Numbered from the stretch's first letter, positions 1-10,339 are shown. The stretch is 23,387 nucleotides of DNA from Haplosporangium gracile (GCA_015499985.1 JAAAUF010000470.1:8686-32072), one strand, 5' to 3'. Numbers and translations are program-made. The notes: generated by a model from the letters alone, not told the origin.

Positions 1-911
1 ATAAACTCTTGCCATCGCTCTCTTTGCTTGAAAAAACAAACAAACATCAAAATCAAATGATGCTCTTTCCTTCTCTTTCAGACACGAACAACAAAACACT
101 GTCGAGCGTCGACATGATAGGCATTTTCCTCGTCGTTAATTGATCGCCTAAGCTTGAGAAGAAAGACAAAGCAGTGAATGCTTATTCTCTCAGATACTTT
201 TCGAGGAAAACGTACATGATTATGATTAGCATACAGCATGCCATCATAGGGTCAATCGTCCAGCCATACTCATGATCAAATAAAGTGAAATATCCAGACA
301 AAAGAGAAGAAAAGAAAAAGAAACATGCGGGTCAATTACTTGTCTAATGTCACACCAAGTACTGTCGCGCCTCGTTGACAGACATCGCCCAACACTTTTT
401 TTTCGATTGCCTGTTGGTTGGTTGCAGCACGGCGCTGTATACGATAACATACCCTGGTTTCCTTCTCATGGAACAATGACCGTCGTGCTACGACACAGAG
501 TAAATAGTCAGGCAAAGGTGTTTTTCCCTTCCTGTATCTGTACTATATAAGACCGTGTACAACAGCGTATCAACTAGCCTTATTTGATACATGCCTAGCT
601 TGACACACACCTGCGCCATGCATGATCCACATTCATAATTTAAATGACCAATGTCAACAAGCACTATGACCTTATCGCGCCGTCCTTCCAAATCCAAACA
701 GAAAGAAAAAAACCACTTAACAAGTTCATGTATGCTTTGGATGCTTCCTTGATACACAGTGCGACATGTATGAGAGATGCAAGCAACAAAAGAAAAAAAG
801 GAGACAAAATGTTCAAAAAAATGTTATCGTACACTCTATTCCTTTCAAAAACACAAAAAAGAAAGACTCTTAACAAAAATGACTCCAAAGACTACAATGC
901 TCCAGCTACCA
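1..911. other. gene-free flank, including the 3' end region of the ubiquilin gene
   Basis: No reading frame here carries a recognisable domain, and the short open frames on both strands have low-complexity, unrelated content. The part next to position 911 lies just downstream of the minus-strand ubiquilin stop codon and should contain its 3' untranslated region. The sequence is A-rich between 690 and 880, with several short A runs. I see no tRNA, repeat array or transposon end. Confidence 0.6.
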
Positions 912-2243
912 TTAAATGCTATCAGAGAAAAGCATCTCAATGGCGGCGTGAACGTTGCCTCCAGCAGCCAAAAGGGCGCGAATGTTCTTGGCGGCATCCC
1001 AGAATCCCATCTCGTTCAGTTGCTGAAGCTGGACTTGGAAACGAACCTCTGGTGGCTCCTGAGGCTGAGCGGGGGCTGCAGCTCCAATACCTGCTCCTGC
1101 GCCCATTGCTGCCATCTGCTGCGCCCAATATTGCGCCATAGGGTTGGGGGCTCCTCCTGCTCCGGGGTTGATGCCTGCTCCTCCGAGGGCTGCAAAAGGG
1201 TTGAATGCGGGTGTGGTGGGTGTTGCTGCAGCTCCAGAAGTAGGGGGTGTCGTCGTCGTAGTAGGTGTGGTAGCAGTCGCAGGTGCAGGAGTGCCCCAGG
1301 GGTTGTACATGTTTCCACCTCCCATACCTCCCATACCGCCCATACCACCCATCTGTTGACTCATCTGCGCGACCTGACGAAGCATCTCTGGGTTGGAAAT
1401 CATTTGCTGGAACTGAGGCGACTGGAGCATCTGACGTACTTCGGGTCCCATGGCCGCCAACTGAGGGTTCATCGAGATCATTGACTCGAGCACCTGGGGG
1501 TTCTGAAGCATAGTGGACATGTACTGGGCAAAGTTGGGGTCCTGCATCATTTGGTTCATCATGTTTGGGTCCATGCCGCCGCCCATACCTCCCATACCTC
1601 CCATACCTCCCATGCCTCCAAAGCCGCCCATACCTCCCATGCCGCCGCCCATCATGTTTGCCCAAGGGTTGGGCAATGCTCCAGCTCCAGTTCCAAAAGG
1701 ATCTATTTTAGAATGAGTGTATGCCAAGAGTACAAGTGGCAACAGACGTCAGTTTTCCTGTACTAGTCGCGCTTTTGTCATAGGCCATGTCATTGTCCTT
1801 GGATGCTATCGCACGTCCACAGACTAAAGTGTAAAAAAGGAAGTAAAGGTACAAAAAGAGAGCGAAAAGGGCGCTTGTTTACCTGCAGCAGCAGCGGGAG
1901 TAGTGGTGGCGGCAGTCGAGGCAGGTATAGTAGACGCAGCGGGAGTGGCAGCACCAGCAGGCGTAGTAGTGGCAGCAGCAGTAGCAGGTGCAGCAGAGCC
2001 AGCAGCAGCAGCGGCAGCACTGCGGACCATATGAACAGTGTGACCCTCTGCGATCTTGTAGGATTCGATTGTGTCCTGGTCTTTGAGGACACGACCAGAG
2101 TAGATCAGGCGCATTTTGTCGGCGGGGGTGTCGCAGTTTTCAGCGATCTTGTTCTTGAAGTCGAGGACGGTGTCGGTGGTCTTGAGGGAGATGACATACT
2201 TTTGGTCATTGGAGGCTTTGACGTTAACAGTGACTTCAGACAT
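912..2243 (-). CDS. DSK2: ubiquilin / Dsk2-type proteasome shuttle (two exons)
   Basis: The family binds ubiquitinated clients through a C-terminal UBA domain and the proteasome through an N-terminal UBL domain, in cytosol and nucleus. Exon 1 is 2243-1883 and exon 2 is 1702-912. Joining them gives 383 residues, close to yeast Dsk2 (about 373). The UBL is at residues 1-75 (MRLIYSGRVLKD is typical). An Ala/Thr/Pro linker runs to about 120. A Gly-Met repeat (140-163) precedes an STI1-like segment at about 167-235 (QDPNFAQYM, LQNPQVLESMISMNPQL). A second Gly-Met run and a Thr-rich linker follow, then the UBA at 341-383 with the MGF motif at 352-354 and GNVHAAIEML. The start ATG has A at -3 and begins the UBL directly. 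The intron is phase 1, and joining G with AT restores Asp121. The gene looks intact and is probably housekeeping. Confidence 0.95.
1703..1882 (-). other. intron of the ubiquilin gene
   Basis: On the minus strand the donor is GTAAAC immediately after GCTGCTGCAG, and the acceptor is TAAAATAG. A CTGAC motif about 50 nt before the acceptor could be the branch point. Removing these 180 nt joins the UBL-containing frame to the STI1/UBA frame without a frameshift. The unspliced frames run into unrelated residues at both ends, which supports the junction. Confidence 0.88.
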
Positions 2244-2510
2244 GATGACTTGTGTGTATGCGTTGTGTGTGGAATTAGGATGTGTAAGAGAGTGTGAGTA
2301 GGAGAGAAAGAAATAAAGAAAGAAATAAAGATGTTGAGTGGAGAGGTTGGAGCGAGCGAGTGTACACGTCAGGCGAAACAAAGAAAAAGAGGGCGAAATA
2401 ATAAGAAAAGGGTGACCGGGAGGGGAGTGGAGAAGTGTGGACAAAATAGGGTAAAAGAAAAGTAAAGAGGGGAAAAGAAGAGATCCCAGCTTGGCTCCCT
2501 CTTCCTTCTC
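2244..2510 (-). promoter_or_regulatory. pyrimidine-rich upstream region of the ubiquilin gene
   Basis: Directly upstream of the ubiquilin ATG the coding strand is strongly pyrimidine-rich for about 200 nt (purine-rich on the plus strand). I see no clear TATA box. CT-rich leaders are common around fungal transcription starts, so this is the likely core promoter and 5' leader. That reading is inference from position and composition. Confidence 0.45.
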
Positions 2511-3320
2511 CTGTTGGGTGTTGGGAGTAAGGAAGAGAGTGCGTATGCCTCTCTACTCGAGGGCTCCTCTTTTGCCCTTCGTGTTTCTTCTTTTCCCTTC
2601 TTTTTTCTTTTTTCGCACACACAGCAACAAGGAGACCCTTGTGCCCATACTCCAAATCCAATCTCACTCCCCCTCTCTCTCCGCCCTTGTCTACTCCTTG
2701 ATCAGATTCGTCTTGATTTCTTGACTCCAACCAACAATCCAAACTAAGCAATCGAATCTGCCTCAAAGGAGACGCCATCCACACGGCGGACATGCCTACG
2801 TCATGCCTTTGGTGTTTTTGTTTGTTCCCCCCGATCACTTTCTTAGGATAAAAAATCTATGCGATGCGTGATCCATCACCCGTACAAGAGAAAAGAATAA
2901 CCTTGTATCTTGGCCCTTTTTTCACCACCGGTTAACTTGCCCTCGCAACCAAACCCAGTCCCCTTCTATCATTCATTCCCTTCCATCCCCAGAGAAGTAA
3001 AGAGGGCGTCTTCAGTGGAGGAAGAAAAGCGAGATGTGGAAGAAAGGCGTTCGCGCGGACAACCTTTGCCAAAGACAAAAAAAAAAAGCACGAAGACAAA
3101 AGGCAAAGCGTTCTGTGATTGCTTCAGAGTACAGCCGTGAAAAACACATGCACATCTCAAATAAAGTTCTAACGAATCACCGCCACTGCCTCTAAAGCAC
3201 ACAACCGCTCACTCAGGTCAAAGTCAACAAAGACACTCACACACACACACCAGCTGCATCTTATTAGTCTATTTACTTCCTCATTTTTCTTTCGGTGCGA
3301 ATCATTGTTTCCATGACTGC
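2511..3320. other. intergenic region without a recognisable gene
   Basis: This stretch separates the ubiquilin promoter from the end of the first F-box relic. It contains T- and C-rich runs, a short A run near 3077-3088 and a small CA microsatellite near 3236-3250. Short open frames show no domain and no sign of a splice structure. Confidence 0.5.
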
Positions 3321-5285
3321 TCAACTTTTCCAGGGGGAACCACAGCCTTTCTTATTTTGAAACTCTGGATTATCACAATAATCCTTCGGCGAACAATAGT
3401 TGACTCGCTCAAGTCTGGGGCAACTCACGAACCCCTCTACGCCATCAATCTCCTCAATCATATTCTTGACATCCACCAGTTGACCACCATTCCTGAGTTG
3501 CTCCCTCAAACTCTTCAACTCTTCCTCCTCTTCTTTTTCTTTATTTTCAGTTGCCACAATCATCCCTCCAACATCCTTACTCATACCCTCCTCTTCTTCC
3601 AGACCCAACATCCTCCTCCACTTCTCAACCTCCTTCTTCCTCAACCTGCGCCCATCTTCAAAATACTCCCTCGAGCCCACCTGGCCCTCCTGGCCAAAAA
3701 TATCCTCTTCAATCTCCTTCCTCGTACTCTTCCTCAAATTCCAATACCCCTCCTCCATCTCAAACGTCCCTACCTACAGCCGTTGTAGTCACTTCATCCT
3801 CACCAATAGATAGAACCCACTCTTGAGTGATAACCTGGGAATCGCAGCTGGATGTCTGCAGTCACGGTCTTGGAGATGGGCTTCGCGAAGGTGAAGGAAG
3901 ATTCGAGAGATGTAGCCAAAGATTAGGCGGGCGTTTTTGGGGGGACTGTTTTGAGGTGGGTTTGGGGATGAGTTGAAAGCCTAGGTGTAATGTCTTCAAT
4001 TTCCGACACATCCAGATGTCCTTTTTGCTGTCGGTTCCTGAACTGCGGCTGGTGTTGTTGTTGATACCCACAAGGGCGACAGAGTAGGGTGTCCTGGCAG
4101 CGCGGAGGTGGATCAGGTGCGGCGAAGAATAAAGATACGTATGCAGCCCCTCCTCAACTTTGCCGTCATTACAAGCACTTAACAGCTCCAACTTCGTCAC
4201 AACATTGGCGACATGTTACCCGCACAGAACGTCCACTCCTTGGAATTTGAGTGAGCTTCCAATTCAGTGTGGTCGAGACGGTCATTGGATCGATTCGAAT
4301 AATGAAGCGTCTGAATGACAAGTCCGATTTTTGTCAGGTGTCGAAGGAGGTCGTGGCACGAGCGTCTTGGAGTGTCGAAACGAGATCCGTCGAGGGTTCT
4401 GTCTTGCCTGTTGATTACTTTGAGGACTTTTATGTGGCGCGTAGACGAGGCCTTGGTGGATCAACATCTCGAGATATCGACAACAAAAGGGCATACCTGC
4501 CGACAACGCCGAAGAAAACGCCCCACCAGATCCAGATCTAGAATCCTTGTCGGTAATGGCATTCGGGGTATAAATCCAAGGCCCTCCCACCATCAGCGCA
4601 AAATTCAACAAAACAGCTACAACCTTAAACAAGTGCAACAGCGGACAATTCACAACCACCAACTCAGGATTAAATAACAACGAATCCATCATGGGGGCTT
4701 CAACGTTCAAAACATCCCACTATCACCTGGACATGCGTCCATGTCTCCAAATGCCGACCGAGTCGACGGAACATATCGTTGCTAGTCCACCCAGTCAACG
4801 GCAACTTCCGGAGCGGTGTCATTGTCAACAACATCGGCCCCTCCAGGAAATTTTCCCTCTCTTCCTGTTCTTGGATTTCCTCCCATTCCTGATAGTACAG
4901 GCATAGTGAGTTCGGTTTCAAAGTTGGATTAAACACCGACAAGAGTGCCTCAGAGATAGTCCACCTCCAACTGGTCCGCAAAGTCCAACCTCCTGAGTCG
5001 GTCATCTAGATCGTTGCTAGAGTTGTCATCCTAGTAATCCCATTTGACGGTCCGGATAATGTGGTGTCTGCTTGCGCGGAGCCATTGGCGACAGACGAAG
5101 GGAACTGAATGACGGAGAATGCGCTCTTCGACAAGGGGGAGGATCTGCGCGAGGGGTGAGGGGTGAGGGATGAGGGTCTTCCTGGTCGACTGCCGCCGCT
5201 GGTAGGCGATTGTATGTCCTGAATGTCTGTTCTTTCTGCTGCTGGAGGGGGTTGAGGGCGGGGAAGGATTAGTCTCGGGTTGCAT
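3321..5285 (-). pseudogene. decayed F-box/LRR-type gene (relic 1)
   Basis: F-box proteins recruit substrates to SCF ubiquitin ligases. Segments in order on the minus strand match the intact gene at 8422-10314. The start is an ATG at 5285. The F-box region has LAQILPLVEERILRHS and FVCRQW (codons at 5096-5082). Middle segments lie between 5005 and 4282 in different frames. PHLIHLRA and CRKLKTLHLGF fall within 4200-3862, and IFGYISR is at 3924-3904 in a shifted frame. A C-terminal block in the 3758-3321 frame carries EKWRRM and LVDVKNMIEEID. An in-frame stop at 5033-5031 follows the F-box, with further stops and at least three frame changes, so no full product is possible. Neither intron removal nor an alternative start repairs the order of frames simply. 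The CT-rich leader upstream of 5285 resembles that of other genes here. Confidence 0.82.
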
Positions 5286-5619
5286 GTTTGTGGGTGGAAG
5301 AAGGAAGGAGGAAATGAAAGTAAGGAAAAGAAGGAAAAAGAATATGAAGTAACAGTCTGTGAACCTTGATTTGGCTTTTTTTCTATGGGGTGACTCGATT
5401 TAGACAAAATTCATCTGCGAGTGCATTCAAACAACGAATGTACAAAAAAAAAAGAACAAAGCGAGACGTCCATGCCGCTTTTTATTTCGTTTCTTTTTTC
5501 TTTATCCTCTGTCCTTCGTCCTTTTCTCGTAGTTGCAAAGAGATGAAGTCAATGGATGTTAGCCAAGAAAATACATCAACCTACGAGGCTGCTTCTATGC
5601 GTGCCAGACGAGCAAGCTC
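5286..5619. other. spacer between F-box relics 1 and 2
   Basis: The left part (5290-5345) is pyrimidine-rich on the minus strand and is probably the former leader of relic 1. The remainder holds an A run near 5443-5452 and T-rich stretches. No gene is visible. Confidence 0.4.
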
Positions 5620-7668
5620 TCTCGCTCGACCGAGAAACCCAAACTCGCTATCAGAAAAGAAAAAAATTCTTTTCAGTACGAGAACCCGCTCTTGGAATCT
5701 ATCTCCTCGACCATCTTCTTCACATCCACATGTCAGCTCAGGTCTTGTGGCTGCTCTGCTAGTGCGCTAGGTATGATGGGCGTCTGCTGCTGCTGTTGAT
5801 GATGATGACCATTCTGTTGTTATTGATGATCGTCACTATTCTGCTGTTGCTGCTGAACATTATCCTGTTGTTGCTGTTCCTGTCGTTGGACATTCTGATT
5901 TCTCGCTTCCTCCTCAATCTGTGCATCCCAGCCCGCAACCACAGCTCGTCGCCTTGCTCGCATCTCCAGACTATGCTCACTCTGCAACATCCACTCGACG
6001 CCTTCCGGCACCATCACCTGCCGCGACAACTCCCCACCAACACGCAATGTCTCCAACCTCGTCAGTCTTGCCAAAAGACACAGCCCAGAGTCGAGGCAAA
6101 GTCGTGGCTGTTCGACGTTGGTTGTCAGGTACCGTGACTAGGAAAGATGAAGGCCACGTAGGCGAGGGACCGCCCTGGAGATGTATCGAACAGGACTCGT
6201 CCTTGTTCCTTGAACGAGGCGTCCTGAGGCGTTGCTTCTCCGATAGAATGGATATCGAGGTGAAGTGTTGCCAAGTTAAAGCAGGCCTAAATCCGGGGTT
6301 GCCCTAAAACGGGGGCGTCGATGAATCTTAAAGTGTTTGTATCTGACAGTCGGCGGTGGATGTCCATGTGATTGACGAGGTACTCGATCTTGGGGGCGAG
6401 GAGATGCAGGAGGTGGGGGGAAAGGAGCAGAGGTACTGGTGGAGGGTGGTATCCAGTTCGCACTTTCCTGACGCCGTAAGCTCAAGTGTGGTGATGATGT
6501 TTGGTGTTTATTGGATGACCTGCATGATCTCGCGAGGGAAATCCCTGGAGAAGAACTCGTCCTAGAGTGGACAAATCTCCAATTGGCTAGACAAGAACTC
6601 GGGCGGCATATGCTTCTCGCGGACCTAGATGTAGAGCCGCTTCAATGGCAGGGACAGCGATCGGATATGGTCCAACCGCGCTCAGAATGAGCGGTGAGCG
6701 TTATGAGGCCCTAACCAGGTTAGGCGATGATTTAAAATTTATTTTGATTACGTCGGCTGCGACAGTCATCAAAGTCGCCCACAACCGAGGAGGAGAAATC
6801 TGATGAGTGGCATCAGACCACGAGTAGCTCCCCATCGCGACATCAAACAGCTTCAACTCCCGCATATGAGGCGTTATCGTCGGCATAGTCTCGACGATTG
6901 CTTGTGGGAATCGAACTTTTCCGAAAATGATGGATCGCAGTAACAAGGGTTGGTCCCCTCGGTGTTCCGTAATGTGCACGCCTCAGATCTCCATTGATGG
7001 TGCAGTTGTCCCGAATGTCGAGTACCTCCAGAGACAGTGTTGCTCTCAACAGACCCACACAGGTCTAAATATCCGCTCCTTAGTCGCAGTATCGAGTCGT
7101 TGCAGGATCGAGAGAAACGGAAGGAGTGAAGCCACACGCCCCTTATAGTCGACGCTACCGCTCACGAGAAGCTCATGCAGCGGAGCCTTCGACCCCTGCA
7201 TCAACCCGTCAAAGCCCCCAAAGCCATATGTATTATATCCTCCCTCGCCAATATTTTGACGGTTGCCGACAATCCTCTCGTCCCCCTCTAACAGGCCGAA
7301 AGCGCAAGCATCGGTTATCCATAAAGTCGTCGAACTTGTCCTTCAGTGCACTCGTCATCTGACGACGGTATCGTCGCTGTTGTGCACGGATCGCCTTCTT
7401 GATCACTCCTCCGCTCCAGCAAAGTTGTGTCGCCCACGGCAGACCCAAAAGGACCTGTTCCACCTCCTCTGTGGGCAAAGTCTCGTCAAAGTAGGTCTCT
7501 CGAGCAATGTGGTGTTGGTGGAGGAGGAATCAGAGACGGCAGACGGGGAGGACGTGTCGAGTGAGCTCATAGTCGTCGAAGAAATAGAATATCCGGTGGA
7601 GGAGTTCTGGGATGTTGAGTGATGAGCGTCATCTTTGTTGGTATTCCTAGATTGTCTGATGCCATCAT
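5620..7668 (-). pseudogene. decayed F-box/LRR-type gene (relic 2)
   Basis: The candidate start codons lie at 7668 and 7665. The F-box follows in the +1 frame as NIPELLHRIFYFFDD...VLPVCRL, then a TGA at 7532-7530 exactly where the intact paralogue has the conserved Trp (CRQW), then FLLHQ. The next segment, from 7478, has LPTEEVEQVLLGLP and aligns with the region after the F-box of the intact gene. LRR-like text lies in the 6979-6701 frame (MRELKLFDVAM). The C-terminal part has VEWMLQSEHSLEMRARRR (within 6074-5820), a Gln-rich tract, and VDVKKMVEEIDSKSGF at about 5729-5685, which is the family's terminal motif. Several frameshifts and stops separate the blocks. The left boundary is approximate because similarity fades after LKRIF. 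Confidence 0.8.
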
Positions 7669-7689
7669 GTTATGTGTGCGTGTGTACTG

Positions 7690-7981
7690 GGTGATGTAAG
7701 GAGTGAAAAAAGGACAACGAGTTTGACCAAGGGTATGAATGTGTGAAGTGAATGTGAACGGCAGACTGGAAGGAGTGTAAAGGAGCGATAGACGGGGCTG
7801 ATAGGACGGGAAGGGTGTGGGGATGGGATGGCTAACAGGAAAACGTGATTTCTACAGTCCAAAGGACTACGGCCTTGACAAGGTGCGCTCTCTGATTTCT
7901 TCCAGTCTGCCGTTCACATTCACTTCACACATTCATACCCTTGGTCAAACTCATTGTTGTTTTTTCACTCCTTACATCACC
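7690..7981. repeat. 82-bp inverted repeat between divergent F-box family members
   Basis: The left arm at 7690-7771 is the reverse complement of the right arm at 7900-7981, with about three mismatches that I can count by eye. The shared core includes TTCACATTCACTTCACAC. The spacer is about 128 bp and is not palindromic. The left arm lies upstream of relic 2 (minus) and the right arm upstream of the intact F-box gene (plus). The arms therefore read as the same upstream or leader sequence in each gene's own direction, as expected from an inverted duplication. Confidence 0.9.
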
Positions 7982-7999
7982 TACCTGGACATCGTCTCA

Positions 8000-8160
8000 G
8001 ACAACAACAACAACAACAACAACAACAAGAGCAACAACAGCAACAGCAACAACAATAACAACGAAAATACCATCGACAACGCCAACAACTACAACAACTG
8101 CAACGCCAACAACTACAACAACTGCAACGCCAACAACTACAACAACTACAACACAACTGC
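8000..8160 (+). repeat. CAA-type microsatellite with a 24-bp minisatellite
   Basis: A CAA run at about 8000-8030 grades into imperfect CAA/CAG triplets. From 8081 to 8152 there are three copies of a 24-nt unit that begins GCCAACAACTACAACAAC. All three plus frames stay open for long stretches because of the repeat, so the open frames here are not evidence of coding. The tract starts just after the right arm of the inverted repeat. Confidence 0.85.
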
Positions 8161-8401
8161 TGCTGCTCCTTGACTTCTTTTTTCCCCCAACAGGGACAAT
8201 CAAGTCGGCCCAAGGAATAAGGGCGTCCTAATAGAACAGAGAGTAAAGAGGACGAAGTAAGTGGATATGGCTAAGCTAGCACAGCGGTAATGAAAAAAGC
8301 GCCTAATTGAAGAGCAAATTTGCCTGTGCGTCATACTTTGTCATCTCTTACCCCTGGCTTGACCTGTACTGATCTTTCTCTATTTTTATCTTCCTTCGAC
8401 C

Positions 8402-8425
8402 ATGTCGCCACCATTTTCAAGATGA
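8402..8425 (+). promoter_or_regulatory. short upstream ORF overlapping the F-box start codon
   Basis: An ATG at 8402 in good context (ACCATGT) opens a seven-codon frame, MSPPFSR. Its TGA at 8423-8425 overlaps the main ATG at 8422-8424 as ATGA. If both lie on the mRNA, translation of the large protein would need leaky scanning or termination-reinitiation. The transcription start is unknown, so the uORF could also lie outside the message. Confidence 0.45.
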
Positions 8426-10314
8426 GACGCTTCTTCAACCAGCTGCTCCAGAAACCACCCGCCACGCAAGTCACCAGCATCACTCCTACAACATCAACAA
8501 GGACATTATCCCCCCTCGACATCCCCCTTATCCTCGAACTTATCTTTTCCTACCTCAACGACCACATCCTCCGCTACAAAGTCGCCCTCGTCTGCCGACA
8601 ATGGTTCCTTTACCACCAAAACCGCTTCTCCAGGACGATTGCCTTTAGTGACTTTTGGTCCGAGAAGCAAGTGGCGCACTTTCTAACAAAGCTGCCAGGT
8701 GCGGGGCGGCTGGAGTGTGTGCTCAATTTTGACTCGCTCCGAGGGATCGAGACCGTCAACATCAGGGCGGTTCTTGCGCGGTATCAGAGGGACTATGAGA
8801 TACGGTTGCAGCAAATGGATCAGATTGCGATCCTCCAACGCAAGCCGACACTGTACAGCTTCGACTCGCTGAAGGCCATCAGCATTTATGTGGCGATTCA
8901 ATACGATACAACCATCGACTCGATCCCGTTTCCACCATCCTTGACCAGCCTGGAGTTGACATTTGTGTACTCGCGGTCGAACGGAGAGAGCTTGGGCAAG
9001 ATTATGAGGACGTGTCCTTTGCTCGAGTTCCTGTCTATGGAAGTAGAAGAGCGAACGGGTCAGCCTTTATCGTGGACCACCCTGGATCAGGAACTTCAAC
9101 CTAAACCACTACCCCTCCAGCACCTCAAGCTTCGGAATGTCAGTTTTGCGCAGGCTGACCTCGAGAATCTCTTGTCGTTCACCCCACAGATCAAGTCCCT
9201 CAAGTTGATAGGATTGAATACACGTCTCGACCCAGATTATGACTGGACAAGGCTTTTGGAGCACCTGAAGGCGCTACGAATCACTCTTGAGGATGTCTAC
9301 TTTTTCGAGTATGGACAACGATCGCACTTGGATATCTCGCCGCGCCTGCGCGAGATCTGTCCTACAGCTAGGGATTGGACACTGTGGGCTCCCGACGTGA
9401 CACCTTCCTTCTTGCAGGAGTTGACTCTCCGGACCAGCTTTGTGACGACCTTGGAATTGTTCTGGAAACCAAGGAACTCTGATTATGCGCCACTATGCTG
9501 CTCCAGTGAGCTCGAGCACGCTCCACGCCTTATTCACAAATACCTCTGCACCTCATCCCAGCTCGTTCACCTCACGTCCCTGAAGACCGTCATCCGACCC
9601 GAGTTCATGGATTTGTTCAACAGACGCGACTCCTATACCGATCCTCAGGACCAACCAACCGCATCCCCTCTTCCAGCTTTATGGCTATGTCGAGGTTTAA
9701 AGACGCTGCATGTCGAGCTCCATGACAGACATTGCAGTCGGATTTTTTTTGGATACGTCTCGCGCGTGCTACCACAGCTTGAAGAGCTCTTTGTCCATAT
9801 ACCCCAAGTATGCAAGCCCAACGAGGACAGCCCATTTATATATCCAGTTATGCATGTGCGCCTGCAAGGAGGACTCTGCCTGTTGTCTCGACTGAAGTAT
9901 CTTCGGAGGTTGAAGGTGGCTTCAGCCAGCCATCAGTACGGGGTGACGAACGAATGCAGTAAGATGGAGCTCAACTGGATGCTTCCCTCTGGGCGCAGAG
10001 ACAAGTTCAAAAGACAAAGGCGGACTGAAATGGGGAAATGGCGGATGATGAGGGACGAGGAGGATCAAAGAGAGACGATGCTACCGCCTCGACAACAGCT
10101 ACCGAGGATCGAAAGGGAGACGGATGCCGAGATTTGGGCGCAACTGCGCAACCTTGGGCTTCTGCTGGATGTGGAGGAGGTCGTGAAGGAGATTGATTCT
10201 GGAGGCTTTGAACCTTTGCCGTCCCTCGAGAGATTGTCCTTCTCGTTGATCACGCCAGAGATGAAACATCCGGAGGCGGAACTAAAGAACATTTTCCGGA
10301 AAAAGAAGAAGTGA
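8422..10314 (+). CDS. F-box / leucine-rich repeat-type protein, intact copy
   Basis: The single-exon frame encodes 630 residues. A longer reading from 8320 begins with TTG and is unlikely in a eukaryote, while the ATG at 8422 has A at -3. The F-box is at about residues 31-72 (LDIPLILELIFSYLNDHIL, then VALVCRQW at 54-61). The middle of the protein has irregular leucine-rich strands such as LQHLKLRNVSF, IKSLKLIGL and LTSLKTV, which suggest a substrate-binding solenoid. A basic stretch (RRDKFKRQRR, 525-534) might be a nuclear signal. The last 50 residues hold LLDVEEVVKEIDSGGF and PSLERL, also seen in the nearby relics. By family knowledge it would act as an SCF ubiquitin-ligase adaptor, but the substrate is unknown. 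It diverges from relic 2 across an inverted repeat. Confidence 0.85.
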   Translation: MRRFFNQLLQKPPATQVTSITPTTSTRTLSPLDIPLILELIFSYLNDHILRYKVALVCRQWFLYHQNRFSRTIAFSDFWSEKQVAHFLTKLPGAGRLECVLNFDSLRGIETVNIRAVLARYQRDYEIRLQQMDQIAILQRKPTLYSFDSLKAISIYVAIQYDTTIDSIPFPPSLTSLELTFVYSRSNGESLGKIMRTCPLLEFLSMEVEERTGQPLSWTTLDQELQPKPLPLQHLKLRNVSFAQADLENLLSFTPQIKSLKLIGLNTRLDPDYDWTRLLEHLKALRITLEDVYFFEYGQRSHLDISPRLREICPTARDWTLWAPDVTPSFLQELTLRTSFVTTLELFWKPRNSDYAPLCCSSELEHAPRLIHKYLCTSSQLVHLTSLKTVIRPEFMDLFNRRDSYTDPQDQPTASPLPALWLCRGLKTLHVELHDRHCSRIFFGYVSRVLPQLEELFVHIPQVCKPNEDSPFIYPVMHVRLQGGLCLLSRLKYLRRLKVASASHQYGVTNECSKMELNWMLPSGRRDKFKRQRRTEMGKWRMMRDEEDQRETMLPPRQQLPRIERETDAEIWAQLRNLGLLLDVEEVVKEIDSGGFEPLPSLERLSFSLITPEMKHPEAELKNIFRKKKK

Positions 10315-10339
10315 GAGGCTGTGGTAGTAATCCATTTGC

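Noticed and set aside
937..1665. Long antisense and alternative-frame ORFs across the ubiquilin gene
   Set aside because: They are shadows of the Gly-Met and Thr/Ala repeats in the real coding frame and carry no domain.
6898..6935. tRNA-like B box (GTTCGATTCCC on the minus strand)
   Set aside because: No A box, anticodon stem or acceptor pairing is found at the right distance, and it lies within coding-derived sequence of relic 2.
7817..8231. Asn- or Thr-rich open frames over the CAA tract
   Set aside because: All frames are open because of the triplet repeat. Codon content follows the repeat, and the longest frame does not reach any domain.
8268..8330. A-box-like TGGCTAAGCTAG suggesting a tRNA
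   Set aside because: No B box follows within 100 nt and no cloverleaf can be drawn.
8320..8421. N-terminal extension of the F-box protein by 34 residues
   Set aside because: It starts at TTG, not ATG, and the sequence before the ATG at 8422 includes a uORF. Family members begin close to the F-box.
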